From NCBI GenBank assembly GCA_015259125.1, contig JABZGR010000003.1, forward strand, positions 62,001-126,000: a stretch of DNA of 64,000 bases, read 5' to 3'. The notes beneath the pieces were generated by a model. It saw only the letters and a list, made by a program, of their open reading frames with translations. It had not been told where the DNA came from and ran no database searches. This stretch comes from Alloprevotella tannerae (lineage in GTDB: Bacteria; Bacteroidota; Bacteroidia; Bacteroidales; Bacteroidaceae). Shown piece after piece: positions 28,281-36,209 of this stretch; positions within the stretch are counted from its first letter, which is position 1; the number at the start of each line of letters is the position of its first letter. The translations under genes and the position numbers were made by a program.

Positions 28281-28358
28281 TTTGCTGCCGCCAAACGATG
28301 GTTTGCTCAAGCCAAACGATGATTTGCTGCCACCAAACGATGGTTTGCTGCCGCCAAA
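28281..28358 (+). repeat. Family-1 intergenic array D: four modules, 21-bp period
   Basis: Modules start at 28281, 28302, 28323 and 28344; cores TTTGCTGCCGCCAAA (first and fourth), TTTGCTCAAGCCAAA and TTTGCTGCCACCAAA; linkers CGATGG, CGATGA, CGATGG. It sits in the 657-bp divergent gap between the phosphatase and the thioredoxin-like gene. The gap also carries CGATGAAATGG (28565-28575) and a -7-like TACATTTG (28597-28604) ahead of the thioredoxin-like gene. Confidence 0.9.
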
Positions 28359-28673
28359 CGAGATAATTACCCCTCTGCTCAACCTCTCGGCGCGGCCAAT
28401 GCCTTCCAAAAACGGTCCGCGCCCTACGTTAGCCCCACCGGAAGGAGCAGCGAAAGCAGCCAAATGTCTGACAAACGGACGCGCTGCGGCCTCGCTCCAC
28501 GCCTACACACGTTTCCCGCTGACAGATGCTGAAAAAAGTAGCCACGAAAAAAAGAATAATTGCGCGATGAAATGGACCATTTTCAATACTTCTTTATACA
28601 TTTGCAAGCTATACAGGGGCTTGCGATCAATACTTCTCGGCCGCTGTATGGGCTAAACACAATAAAAAACACA

Positions 28674-29249
28674 ATGTATACCTTCAGAAACAACACGCCG
28701 CGCGCCACAAAGCGCGCAGAGGGGACAGCCAAAAGGCTCCGGCTACTACTCTGCTGTAGCTTAGCGCTCTTAGGCGGCCTGCTGGTGAATGCTCGCGCGC
28801 AGCAGGGGCCAACTACACCAAGCAAAACTTACAGCGTGGGCGATAAAATCCCGGCTTTTTCCGTTCAGATGAGCAATGGGCTGACGCTGACCGATGCTGA
28901 TCTCAAAGGAAAGGTTTCGATCTTGGTATTTTTCAATACGGGATGCCCCGATTGTCGCCGCGAATTGCCCCACTTGCAAAAAATGAGTGAGCGCTTTCCT
29001 GACGTAACCTTTATCTGTATCTCTCGCGCAGAAACGGAAGAGTCGATCAAATCCTTTTGGGCGGCTAAGCAACTGACACTTCCTTACTCTGCACAGCCTG
29101 ATCGGCAATTGTATGATGCGTTTGGGGCGAAAGGTTTACCAAAGCTCTATTTGGTGAATAAGGACCACGTCATCTGCTGCACCTATTCCGATCGATTGAG
29201 TAAGCGAGTTTTAGTTCGCCAAATCAAGAAATTGCTCTATGAACAATAA
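28674..29249 (+). CDS. TlpA-like thioredoxin-fold protein, exported
   Basis: The start is set at ATG 28674 (191 residues), since upstream residues resemble no family and precede a promoter box. A signal or anchor segment (RLRLLLCCSLALLGGLLVNARAQ) lies near residues 20-42. The redoxin fold follows, with the active site NTGCPDCRRELP (CxxC) near residue 88, DVTFICISRAE, and the cis-Pro of GAKGLPKLYLV. TlpA-like proteins reduce or oxidise cysteines in the periplasm. The stop overlaps the transporter start by 11 nt, so the two are translationally coupled. Confidence 0.85.
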   Translation: MYTFRNNTPRATKRAEGTAKRLRLLLCCSLALLGGLLVNARAQQGPTTPSKTYSVGDKIPAFSVQMSNGLTLTDADLKGKVSILVFFNTGCPDCRRELPHLQKMSERFPDVTFICISRAETEESIKSFWAAKQLTLPYSAQPDRQLYDAFGAKGLPKLYLVNKDHVICCTYSDRLSKRVLVRQIKKLLYEQ

Positions 29250-30519
29250 TCATTTCAACCTGAAAATTCGCCTCATCTTGATGAATTTTCTGGAGTTCGC
29301 CGTTTGGGGAGCTTACCTGACGGCTATGGGGCGCTACTTAGGCAACATCGGACTCAGCACTGAGATTGCGTGGTTCTACTCTATCCAAGGCGTAGTCTCG
29401 ATTTTTATGCCGGCTTTAATAGGCATGATCGCCGACCGCTTTGTGCCGGCGCAGCGACTTTTGGGCATTTGTCATTTATTGGCGGGCACGCTGCTTATTG
29501 CGGCCGCACTCTATCAGCAGAGTACGCCGACGTGGAGCTTCGGCATCTTCTTTACGCTCTATACTTTGAGCTTGGCTTTCTACATGCCAACGCTAGCGCT
29601 CTCCAACTCCGTTGCCTATACAATATTAACGCGTGCCGGTATGGATACGGTGAAAGATTTTCCGCCCATACGCGTCTTTGGTACGATTGGTTTCATCTGC
29701 GCAATGTGGTTTGTCGACCTCGCCGGACTCCAGGCCGACTATCGCCAGTTTATTACTTCAGGTGTGCTCAGCCTGGTGCTCTTTGCTTACGCCTTCACGC
29801 TACCCGCTTGCCCCATCATCAAAGACGGGCGCAAAAAGAGCTTTGCTGAAGCCTTCGGCCTCAACGCTTTTGCCCTCTTTAAGCGCAAGGATATGGCGCT
29901 GTTCTTAATCTTCTCGATGCTGCTTGGCGTCAGCTTGCAGATCACGAATAGCTTCGCGAACCCATTCATAAGCAGCTTCGCGGCAATGCCGGAATACGCC
30001 GAGACATTCGGGGTGCAACACACAAATATCATTATCTCGATCTCGCAAATCAGCGAAACGTGCTGCATTTTGCTGATCCCGTTCTTCCTAAAGCGCTTCG
30101 GCATCAAAAAAGTAATGATCATCGCGATGGCAGCTTGGGTCTTCCGCTTCGGCTTATTTGGCCTGGGCGATCCCGGCTCCGGACTTTGGATGTTCATTCT
30201 CTCAATGTTGGTCTACGGCGTCGCGTTCGACTTCTTCAACATCAGCGGCTCGCTCTACATTGATCGGGCCACGGACGATAGTATCCGCTCTGCCGCACAA
30301 GGATTGTTTATGTTAATGACCAATGGTATAGGCGCAACGGTCGGCACATTGGGCGCGCAATGGCTGATCAACAAAATGACACACCCCATATCGCACAATG
30401 GAAACATTTATACCGTAGGCGATTGGCCGACGTGCTGGTTTATTTTCGCAGGCTACGCACTTTGTGTCCTCGTTCTCTTTACGCTTATGTTCAAGGAGCG
30501 GAAAAAATCAGCCGCTTAA
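29239..30519 (+). CDS. MFS transporter of the nucleoside:H+ symporter (NupG-like) family
   Basis: 426 residues with about 12 hydrophobic membrane segments. The N-terminus (RLILMNFLEFAVWGAYLTAMG) and LSLAFYMPTLALSNSVAYTIL, PPIRVFGTIGFICAMW are typical of the nucleoside permease family seen widely in Bacteroidales. It should import nucleosides with protons across the inner membrane; substrate is inferred from family only. It overlaps the thioredoxin-like gene by 11 nt and ends 24 nt before its terminator. Confidence 0.85.
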   Translation: MNNNHFNLKIRLILMNFLEFAVWGAYLTAMGRYLGNIGLSTEIAWFYSIQGVVSIFMPALIGMIADRFVPAQRLLGICHLLAGTLLIAAALYQQSTPTWSFGIFFTLYTLSLAFYMPTLALSNSVAYTILTRAGMDTVKDFPPIRVFGTIGFICAMWFVDLAGLQADYRQFITSGVLSLVLFAYAFTLPACPIIKDGRKKSFAEAFGLNAFALFKRKDMALFLIFSMLLGVSLQITNSFANPFISSFAAMPEYAETFGVQHTNIIISISQISETCCILLIPFFLKRFGIKKVMIIAMAAWVFRFGLFGLGDPGSGLWMFILSMLVYGVAFDFFNISGSLYIDRATDDSIRSAAQGLFMLMTNGIGATVGTLGAQWLINKMTHPISHNGNIYTVGDWPTCWFIFAGYALCVLVLFTLMFKERKKSAA

Positions 30520-30543
30520 TCGAGTCTAAACAAGCAAAATCAG

Positions 30544-30587
30544 AGCCCTTGTGCAAAAAAAATCATTTTTTTAGCGCAAGGGCTTTG
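30544..30587 (+). terminator. Terminator of the transporter operon
   Basis: AGCCCTTG (30544-30551) pairs with CAAGGGCT (30577-30584); the stem continues through a U-G pair, GC/GC and an A7/T7 tract. The U-G pair exists only in plus-strand RNA. The stem overlaps the -33 box of the tRNA-Lys promoter. Confidence 0.8.
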
Positions 30588-30614
30588 TTAGTTCTACGAA
30601 AACTCCTACCTTTG
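30584..30614 (+). promoter_or_regulatory. tRNA-Lys promoter
   Basis: TTTG (30584-30587), exactly 19 bp, TACCTTTG (30607-30614): a consensus Bacteroidetes primary sigma factor promoter, 20 bp before the tRNA. Confidence 0.8.
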
Positions 30615-30634
30615 CATCCGCAAAACAAAAGCAT

Positions 30635-30707
30635 GCACTGCTAGCTCAGTTGGTAGAGCAACTGACTCTTAATCAGTGGGTCCAGGGTTCGAATCCCTGG
30701 CGGTGTA
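30635..30707 (+). tRNA. tRNA-Lys (CTT)
   Basis: A 73-nt cloverleaf. The acceptor arms GCACTGC and GCGGTGT pair with two wobbles, the D arm is GCTC..GAGC, the anticodon arm is ACTGA-CTCTTAA-TCAGT (anticodon CTT), and the T arm is CAGGG-TTCGAAT-CCCTG. The 3' CCA is not encoded. Confidence 0.97.
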
Positions 30708-30710
30708 CGA

Positions 30711-30750
30711 AAGAGGTTTATCTGACGAGGATAGACCTCTTTTATTTTTC
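30711..30750 (+). terminator. Terminator of tRNA-Lys
   Basis: AAGAGGTTTATC (30711-30722) pairs with GATAGACCTCTT (30730-30741), with one U-G pair in plus-strand RNA, followed by TTATTTTTC. Confidence 0.85.
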
Positions 30751-31218
30751 CTTTGATTTGCGATTTCTTTTATCGCTTTTGTATCGCGCCAAATGCCATT
30801 CCGACTCCGCCTAAGTTAGTCCGCTGCTTACGGGATTCCGACCCAAACAACTTTTTCTCCAACCGCAGCTCACCCCAACCCTACACAGCGATGCTTTAGT
30901 CGCTCTGGAAGCCACATAAATTCGATGAGGCGTCACCGTCATCGTGACCGGCGCGCCCCAAATCTCACCCGCACAAACCGCTCCCCCACCCTGCCGCCGC
31001 CCAACCACACCTACACGCCGCAACGACACATTATTATATAATAGCGTCCTAATTCGATGAAAAAAGACGAGAACAAAAAGCGATGCAGCGCCAACTAAAA
31101 AGCAATTTTATCGCCGTAAAAACAGTCCTTCAAACGACTTGCACCGCCCAATTTCAGCCCCGCAACGCCTCAGAACAGAGAAAAAAGCCTCATGCCGCAA
31201 AAAAAAAGAGTCAAAAGA
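30751..31218. other. 470-bp gap without a gene
   Basis: Between the tRNA-Lys terminator and the tRNA-Glu promoter. No credible reading frame, array or strong hairpin was seen. Confidence 0.5.
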
Positions 31219-31249
31219 TTTGGCAAGTAAAAACTTTGCCCTATCTTTG
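31219..31249 (+). promoter_or_regulatory. Promoter of tRNA-Glu and rpsT
   Basis: TTTG (31219-31222), exactly 19 bp, TATCTTTG (31242-31249), a consensus Bacteroidetes promoter. The tRNA begins 41 nt downstream and rpsT 22 nt after the tRNA with no terminator between, so both share this transcript. Confidence 0.8.
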
Positions 31250-31290
31250 CACCCGCAATTGAGCCCCAATGAGGCAAAAGTTGCTCGGTT

Positions 31291-31362
31291 GGCCTATTCG
31301 TCTATCGGTTAGGACGAGAGATTTTCATTCTCTAAAGAGCAGTTCGACTCTGCTATAGGCTA
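31291..31362 (+). tRNA. tRNA-Glu (TTC)
   Basis: A 72-nt cloverleaf. The acceptor arms GGCCTAT and ATAGGCT pair, the anticodon arm is GAGAG-ATTTTCATT with anticodon TTC, and the T arm contains GTTCGACTC. CCA is not encoded. It lies directly upstream of rpsT. Confidence 0.95.
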
Positions 31363-31384
31363 CAAATAAGAAAATAAAGAAACA

Positions 31385-31639
31385 ATGGCAAATCACAAAT
31401 CCTCCCTCAAAAGAATTCGTCAGACGGAGACACGCAGATTGCACAACAGATATTACGCTAAGACAATGCGCAACGCCGTTCGTAAACTTCGCGCAATGAC
31501 TGACAAAACTGAAGCTACGGCTTTCTTGCCGAAGGTTCAGACGATGCTTGACAAGTTGGCTAAGAACAACATTATTCACAAGAATAAGGCTGCCAACATT
31601 AAGTCTAGTGTAACTTTACACGTGAATAGCTTAGGCTGA
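31385..31639 (+). CDS. rpsT: 30S ribosomal protein S20
   Basis: 84 residues, the usual length. The N-terminus MANHKSSLKRIRQTETRRLHN and ANIKSSVTLHVNSLG at the C-terminus are typical of Bacteroidetes S20. It binds 16S rRNA early in small-subunit assembly. It is read from the tRNA-Glu promoter and ends in a terminator 25 nt after the stop. Confidence 0.97.
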   Translation: MANHKSSLKRIRQTETRRLHNRYYAKTMRNAVRKLRAMTDKTEATAFLPKVQTMLDKLAKNNIIHKNKAANIKSSVTLHVNSLG

Positions 31640-31664
31640 TCCTTATCAGCACGCAAACACATAG

Positions 31665-31694
31665 CCGAACTTCGCAAAGAGGTTCGGTTTTTTG
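31665..31694 (+). terminator. Terminator of tRNA-Glu/rpsT
   Basis: CCGAAC (31665-31670) pairs with GTTCGG (31682-31687), with partial pairing inside, followed by TTTTTTGTTTTTA. Confidence 0.85.
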
Positions 31695-31711
31695 TTTTTA
31701 TAGGTCTATTT

Positions 31712-31748
31712 TACGCGCGTTTGAAGGTATTTGCTTCAAACGCGCGTA
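31712..31748. repeat. 15-bp perfect palindrome in a convergent gap
   Basis: TACGCGCGTTTGAAG (31712-31726) and CTTCAAACGCGCGTA (31734-31748) pair perfectly around a 7-nt spacer. Neither strand has a T-run behind it. It lies between rpsT and the convergent winged-helix gene, so it may still end or stabilise one of the transcripts. Confidence 0.7.
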
Positions 31749-31852
31749 GGCGTTACTCAAACTTTCCAGTAATGCAAGTTTCCACTGACAAGTTTGAAGC
31801 GTATTTTCCTTTAAGCTGCTCTGCTACAGATATAGCCGCACCTCATCTTTGC

Positions 31853-32215
31853 TTATAAATTATCGGGGAGGAATCGCCCCTCTGCAAGCATCTTCGTGAT
31901 AGAAGGCATCATATATGGATTGTTGAACGAAAGAATGTAGCGGCGACTATTTTCCTTTTCCGGAATAAGCAAGCCATCTTTTATAATCGACTGCACCTTA
32001 CGAGATACTGACGTGCTACTTTTTACCTGAAAGACGGATTTCAGATCCCCGCTCGCAACCACTTGCCGTTTAGCCACGATGTGTAATGCTTCAGCCGTCT
32101 CCGATGTTAATCGGCCACGCTTCCTTGCATCTTTAATGGCCAGAATTATGATTGACTCGCACAAATATTCACTTCCAAAACTCGGCTCAAAAAGTTTCAA
32201 CACACATGTTCCCAT
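31853..32215 (-). CDS. Small winged-helix DNA-binding protein
   Basis: 120 residues, no signal peptide, rich in Lys and Arg. The middle (ALHIVAKRQVVASGDLKSVF, STSVSRKVQSIIKDGLL, IPEKENSRRYILSF) reads as a winged helix-turn-helix with a beta-wing, followed by a short helical tail. I do not recognise a named family; it resembles the C-terminal winged helix of some Bacteroidetes regulators, including that of the Fic protein in this window. The four ACATTTTACA motifs directly upstream suggest it regulates itself. Function is otherwise unknown. Confidence 0.6.
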   Translation of the reverse strand: MGTCVLKLFEPSFGSEYLCESIIILAIKDARKRGRLTSETAEALHIVAKRQVVASGDLKSVFQVKSSTSVSRKVQSIIKDGLLIPEKENSRRYILSFNNPYMMPSITKMLAEGRFLPDNL

Positions 32216-32223
32216 GACCTACA

Positions 32224-32345
32224 ACATTTTACACGTACAAAAACACACATTTTACACGATTTGCACAAAACTCTCTGATTATAAGTAGATAACAACAATT
32301 CGATAGCCACCCACATTTTACATACAGACAAACAAACATTTAACA
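32224..32345 (-). promoter_or_regulatory. Phased TGTAAAATGT repeats upstream of the winged-helix gene
   Basis: ACATTTTACACG occurs at 32224-32235 and 32247-32258, ACATTTTACA at 32313-32322 and ACATTTAACA at 32336-32345. Spacings are 23, 66 and 23 bp, close to whole numbers of ~22-bp steps, so all four lie on about the same DNA face. On the minus strand they read TGTAAAATGT and precede the winged-helix gene by 9-130 bp, which fits operators. Confidence 0.6.
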
Positions 32346-32400
32346 TGAAGGCCCGCAGGATGGACATTTTTCGCCGAAAGCTTTGCGGCGGACGTGTGCG

Positions 32401-32482
32401 CTCACGAGCGAAAGTACTTTTTATCGTGAGCGCAAAGGTTTCATCTCACGAGAAAAAAGGTTTGTTCTCACGATAAAAAACG
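32401..32482. repeat. Family-2 intergenic array: four TCACGA/TCGTGA modules, ~22-bp period
   Basis: CTCACGAG (32401), CGTGAG (32425), CTCACGAG (32445) and CTCACGAT (32467) are spaced 24, 20 and 22 bp, with A/T-rich fill that includes AAAGTACTTTTTAT and AAAAAAGGTTTG. A second copy of the family lies at 47030. The 840-bp gap around it otherwise holds only the phased repeats and the promoter box of the M48 gene. Confidence 0.8.
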
Positions 32483-32938
32483 TCGAAGACGGATTTTAGT
32501 GGTCAAATAGTAGTATTTGAAGTATAGATTTCTTAAGTATAAATCGTTAAAAATAAGCAAGATGGAAGACAAAACAAAAGCTCGCAAGAGAGCAAAAAGT
32601 ATTCGTGGTGCAAGTATTATTCAGAAATTTTACGCCGCAGGACGGAAGAATATAGAATGCGGTATGTAGAAAATATAACACAAAATTTCGTGGTGTATGG
32701 TGTGTGAAGAAGAGTACCACAATAGGGTCGGAAAGATGAGTAAGTGGGATTTTAGGCGCAATAATTGCGAAAGTATCTTTCGGAATCAGCAGGTGAAAAT
32801 GTACACTTTGCAATCGGCAACGTAGAATTAATGCTACAAAGCGCGAAAAGTCTGACATTGTACACAGAAATGTGGGGGAAATTAACATAATATGTGGCTA
32901 TTTTTCTAATATAAACGTAGTTTACGACTGCAATTTTG

Positions 32939-32946
32939 TACTTTTG
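32939..32946 (+). promoter_or_regulatory. -7 box of the M48 protease gene
   Basis: TACTTTTG matches TAnnTTTG, 109 nt before the ATG. No TTTG is found at the usual -33 distance. Confidence 0.4.
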
Positions 32947-33055
32947 CGGAGTTTTTTGAGGAGGGTGGCCAACCGACGCTTGACTTACGCGCTCGGTATC
33001 ATTTGGAAAAGTACCCCTACCCAACTTTAAGATATATTGATAAAATCATATTGAA

Positions 33056-34063
33056 ATGAGAGTTAGATTTTTAAAAGCAGCATTCGCGGCCTTGTGCCTT
33101 TTTTGCGCAACTCCGGCTGCCGCTCAGTTTAACATTGGTAAAGCAGCATCAGGCGCAGTAAAAGCAGGTCGAGCCTTGACCCTTTCCGATGCTGATATGG
33201 CCAACTATGTAAGGGAATACGTCAAGTGGATGGACGAACACAATCAAGTTTGTCCGGAAGATAATCCTTACACGATCCGCTTGCGGAAGTTGACAGATGG
33301 CTTGACGAGCGTAGAAGGCATCCCCCTCAACTTCAAAGTATATTACGTGACAGACGTAAATGCGTTTGCTTGCCCCGATGGCAGCATCCGCGTATTTTCA
33401 TCTTTGATGGACGTGATGTCAGACGACCAATTGCGCGGGGTGATTGGGCATGAGATCGGCCACATTGCACACAAAGATTCCAAGAAGCGTTTCCGCACGG
33501 CGCTACTCACGTCAGCATTAAAAGATGGTATAGCATCAACGGGCGGAAGAGCGAGCGCGCTGAGCGATTCGCAACTCGGCGACCTCGGTCAAGCCTTACT
33601 TAATGCTTCTTATTCAAAGAAGCAGGAGAGCAAAGCTGATGAGTATGGTTACGAATTCTTGAAAGAGAACGGCAAAAACCCTTGGGCTATCGCTCTTTCC
33701 TTTGAGCGCCTGAAGCAATTGGAGGAGGAAGCCGGCTACAAGCAAGACAGCAAGTGGCAGCAGATGTTCTCATCTCACCCTGACCTTGACAAGCGCATTA
33801 AAAAGATGAGTCGCATGGCCAAGAACGATGGTTTTGAGAGACCGACTCAAGTGATTCCGCCGAAGCCGGTGATCGTAAAGAAAGAAGAACCGGTTGTGAA
33901 TACGCAGACGACTGTTCAGCAAACTGAAAAGCCGCAACAGCGCCCCCACGTTCGCGCTACGAGCAAGAAGCGCACACACGCTAAGCGCACTCAAGCACGT
34001 CCGGCTAACAAGAAATCGACTCCTGCGAAACGTCGTATATATACCAAGAAGACGAGTAGATAA
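33056..34063 (+). CDS. M48-family metalloprotease, exported
   Basis: 335 residues with a signal peptide (LCLFCATPAAAQ). The zinc-binding motif is in GVIGHEIGHIAHKDSKKR (HExxH) near residue 130; the third zinc ligand is the Glu of ESKADEYGYEF, and SSHPDLDKRIKKM closes the catalytic domain as in BepA/YcaL-type proteases. These enzymes act on misfolded outer-membrane proteins in the periplasm. The last ~45 residues are a very basic tail rich in Lys, Arg, Thr and Pro, which is not part of the family and may bind nucleic acid, LPS or peptidoglycan. Confidence 0.93.
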   Translation: MRVRFLKAAFAALCLFCATPAAAQFNIGKAASGAVKAGRALTLSDADMANYVREYVKWMDEHNQVCPEDNPYTIRLRKLTDGLTSVEGIPLNFKVYYVTDVNAFACPDGSIRVFSSLMDVMSDDQLRGVIGHEIGHIAHKDSKKRFRTALLTSALKDGIASTGGRASALSDSQLGDLGQALLNASYSKKQESKADEYGYEFLKENGKNPWAIALSFERLKQLEEEAGYKQDSKWQQMFSSHPDLDKRIKKMSRMAKNDGFERPTQVIPPKPVIVKKEEPVVNTQTTVQQTEKPQQRPHVRATSKKRTHAKRTQARPANKKSTPAKRRIYTKKTSR

Positions 34064-34095
34064 GTAAACAACTCTTGGATTTAGACAATTATAGC

Positions 34096-34127
34096 ACAAA
34101 GCGAAGACTTACAGGTCTTCGCTTTGT
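34096..34127 (+). terminator. Hairpin terminator behind the M48 gene
   Basis: ACAAAGCGAAGAC (34096-34108) and GTCTTCGCTTTGT (34115-34127) form a perfect 13-bp stem with a 6-nt loop; only a weak T-rich tail (TGTATG) follows. It is 32 nt after the stop. Confidence 0.7.
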
Positions 34128-34368
34128 TGTATGTTATAAGAAGTGGGATAAAGGCGCGAATTTGTAGGGAAATAATCGTAAATTCGCTGGTCGGAATAAT
34201 GCAGAAAAGGGATTGAGACCATTTTAGATGAAGACTCACTCGCCGCAGGCGAAGGTTTAAGATGCGGCCTTAGCGCACCGGTCTTGGGGAAGAAGACTTC
34301 GGATGCAAGACGTGAGGTACGAGCGGCGCGAGAAGGCCTTTTGCCGTAACGTAGACGACAATAGAGAT

Positions 34369-35091
34369 ATGCTGATCAAATCGCGCGGTATCGTACTGCA
34401 CACTTTAAAATATAACGATGCGGGCTGCATCGTGGATATCCTGACACGCGAAGAGGGCTTTCAATCTTTCTTCGTCCGCATCTCGCGCGGGAAACGCGGG
34501 GGCTTGAAATCGGCATTTTTTCAGCCACTGACGACCGTCGATATTGAATGGAATCATAAGCCTACATCGAACCTGCAAACGCTGCGGAGCGTTAGTCCGC
34601 ACCCGATGTTGGGCTTAGAGCGCCCCGAAAAAATTACGCTGGCGCTGTTTCTTGCCGAATTTTTACGCACGGCTTTGCGCAGCGAGCCCATTGCCGCACC
34701 GCTTTTCGACTATACTTGGGATTCGATCGAGTGGCTCAACCTGAGTGAGCAGCATTTCAGTAATTTTCACCTCGTTTTCCTCTTGCGCATGACGCATTTC
34801 TTGGGTTTCTACCCCAATCTTGAAAACTACGCCGATGGTATGTTTTTCGATTTGGAAAATAGTTCGTTTGTAGCGCATCAACCCTTGCATTCGCATTATC
34901 TCGACCCAACTGACGCAGCCTTTCTCCCGACTTTGATGCGTATGCAGCCGGCCACGATGCATTTATTTAAGTTTTCCGGTGCTCGGCGCACACGCTTGTT
35001 GCGCTTCATCGTGACTTATTATCAGCTACATCTGCCTGCTTTTGGCGAATTAAAGTCGCTGAATGTTTTGGAAGCCGTCTTTCAGGATTAA
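34369..35091 (+). CDS. recO: DNA repair protein RecO
   Basis: 240 residues from ATG 34369, where the typical RecO start MLIKSRGIVLHTLKYNDAG begins; the 22 residues available upstream are not family-like. The N-terminal OB fold (IVDILTREEGFQSFFVRISRGKRG) is followed by the helical domain (LALFLAEFLRTALR, LLRMTHFLGFYPNL). The Bacteroidetes form lacks the zinc-finger cysteines. RecO loads RecA on SSB-coated single strands with RecR. It is convergent with the suf/rnhB operon. Confidence 0.92.
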   Translation: MLIKSRGIVLHTLKYNDAGCIVDILTREEGFQSFFVRISRGKRGGLKSAFFQPLTTVDIEWNHKPTSNLQTLRSVSPHPMLGLERPEKITLALFLAEFLRTALRSEPIAAPLFDYTWDSIEWLNLSEQHFSNFHLVFLLRMTHFLGFYPNLENYADGMFFDLENSSFVAHQPLHSHYLDPTDAAFLPTLMRMQPATMHLFKFSGARRTRLLRFIVTYYQLHLPAFGELKSLNVLEAVFQD

Positions 35092-35206
35092 AATCTGAAC
35101 TTGGTGCGTGAGGCGTCTCGCCTTAAGTGCTTAAAACAGACTGCTGCGCGCTTCTACACATACTTTGCTCGCCAGCAATTGAGCGGGCATACTCCATATA
35201 TAATTA

Positions 35207-35245
35207 GCGCCATTCGCTCTTTGATAGTTTTGGAGCGAATGGCGC
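35207..35245. terminator. Two-way hairpin between recO and rnhB
   Basis: GCGCCATTCGCTC (35207-35219) pairs with GAGCGAATGGCGC (35233-35245), extended by AATT on both sides past one bulged A. It lies in the convergent gap, 26 nt beyond the rnhB stop, and could end either transcript; T-runs are weak on both strands. Confidence 0.7.
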
Positions 35246-35270
35246 AATTCGTTTGCAGCCTAAGCGGATG

Positions 35271-35882
35271 TTAGTCTTCCGGAAAGGGTAATTGGGGGCC
35301 GCGATCGGCTAAAAGGCGGAACGAACGGCGATGATAAGGCGTCAGACCGTATTGTTCAATCCCACGGCGGTGTTCTCGCGTAGGATAGCCCGCATTATGA
35401 TCCCAGCCATACCAAGGATAAAGCTCGTGCAAACGGCGCATCTCGTCGTCGCGAAAGGTTTTGGCCAAAATACTTGCGGCTGCGATGGACAAATATTTAG
35501 CATCGCCTTTCACAATCGTGGCAAAAGGCGTCGCACCATAAGGCTTAAATCGATTGCCATCAACCAAAATAAAGGCGGGACGCACTTTTAAGCCATCTAA
35601 AGCGCGATGCATCGCCAAAATGGAGGCGTTTAGAATGTTGATTTCATCAATTTCGGACGCCGAAACCGTCCCTACCGCCCACGCAACGGCATCTCGTAGA
35701 ATCTCTTCGCGCAAGCGGTAACGCCGAGCGGGCGAAAGTTGCTTCGAATCGTTGAGCTGCGCATTCGCATACCCTTCCGGCAACACCACAGCTGCGGCAT
35801 AGACGCTGCCGGCCAAGCATCCGCGCCCGGCTTCATCGCATCCGGCTTCCGGCCGTTGCGTACTGTAATGCGCTAAAAGCAT
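35271..35882 (-). CDS. rnhB: Ribonuclease HII
   Basis: 203 residues. The N-terminal AGCDEAGRGCLAGSVYAAAV carries the catalytic Asp-Glu pair, followed by LNDSKQLSPARR, FILVDGNRF, IVKGDAKYLSIAAASILAKTFRD and the C-terminal YPWYGWDHNAGYPTREHR. It removes single ribonucleotides and RNA from RNA:DNA hybrids. It starts 3 nt after ybjQ and is the last gene of the suf operon. Confidence 0.96.
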   Translation of the reverse strand: MLLAHYSTQRPEAGCDEAGRGCLAGSVYAAAVVLPEGYANAQLNDSKQLSPARRYRLREEILRDAVAWAVGTVSASEIDEINILNASILAMHRALDGLKVRPAFILVDGNRFKPYGATPFATIVKGDAKYLSIAAASILAKTFRDDEMRRLHELYPWYGWDHNAGYPTREHRRGIEQYGLTPYHRRSFRLLADRGPQLPFPED

Positions 35883-35885
35883 ACT

Positions 35886-36203
35886 TTAGATCACGACAGC
35901 CGTACCGCTGGCCGTAACCATCAACATAGAGCCGTTTGAACCCACAGTTTCGTAGTCCAAATCAATACCTATGACGGCATTGGCGCCTAATGCGGCTGCG
36001 CGCTCTTGCAATTCTTGCAGCGCAGTGTCTTTTGCTTTCTTCAAAACCTCTTCGTAAGAGGATGAACGTCCACCAAAGAAGTCGCGAAGTCCGGCCATAA
36101 TATCGCGGAAGACGTTCGCGCCGATGATTGTTTCAGATGCGACAACGCCAAGATACTGCTTGACGGGATAACCTTCGATTGTAGGGGTTGTTGTAAGTAT
36201 CAT
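35886..36203 (-). CDS. YbjQ/UPF0145 family protein
   Basis: 105 residues, the usual length. MILTTTPTIEGYPVKQYLGVVASETIIGANVF-type start, the central RDFFGGRSSSYEE and the C-terminal LGANAVIGIDLDYETVGSNGSMLMVTASGTAV are the family signatures, given here by segment. The fold is a small beta-rich pentamer; the biochemical role is unknown. It lies 6 nt after sufS and 3 nt before rnhB. Confidence 0.92.
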   Translation of the reverse strand: MILTTTPTIEGYPVKQYLGVVASETIIGANVFRDIMAGLRDFFGGRSSSYEEVLKKAKDTALQELQERAAALGANAVIGIDLDYETVGSNGSMLMVTASGTAVVI

Positions 36204-36209
36204 AATGAT

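Noticed and set aside
28281..28358. CRISPR array
   Set aside because: The units are contiguous 21-mers without unique spacers, always four, and no cas genes are in the window.
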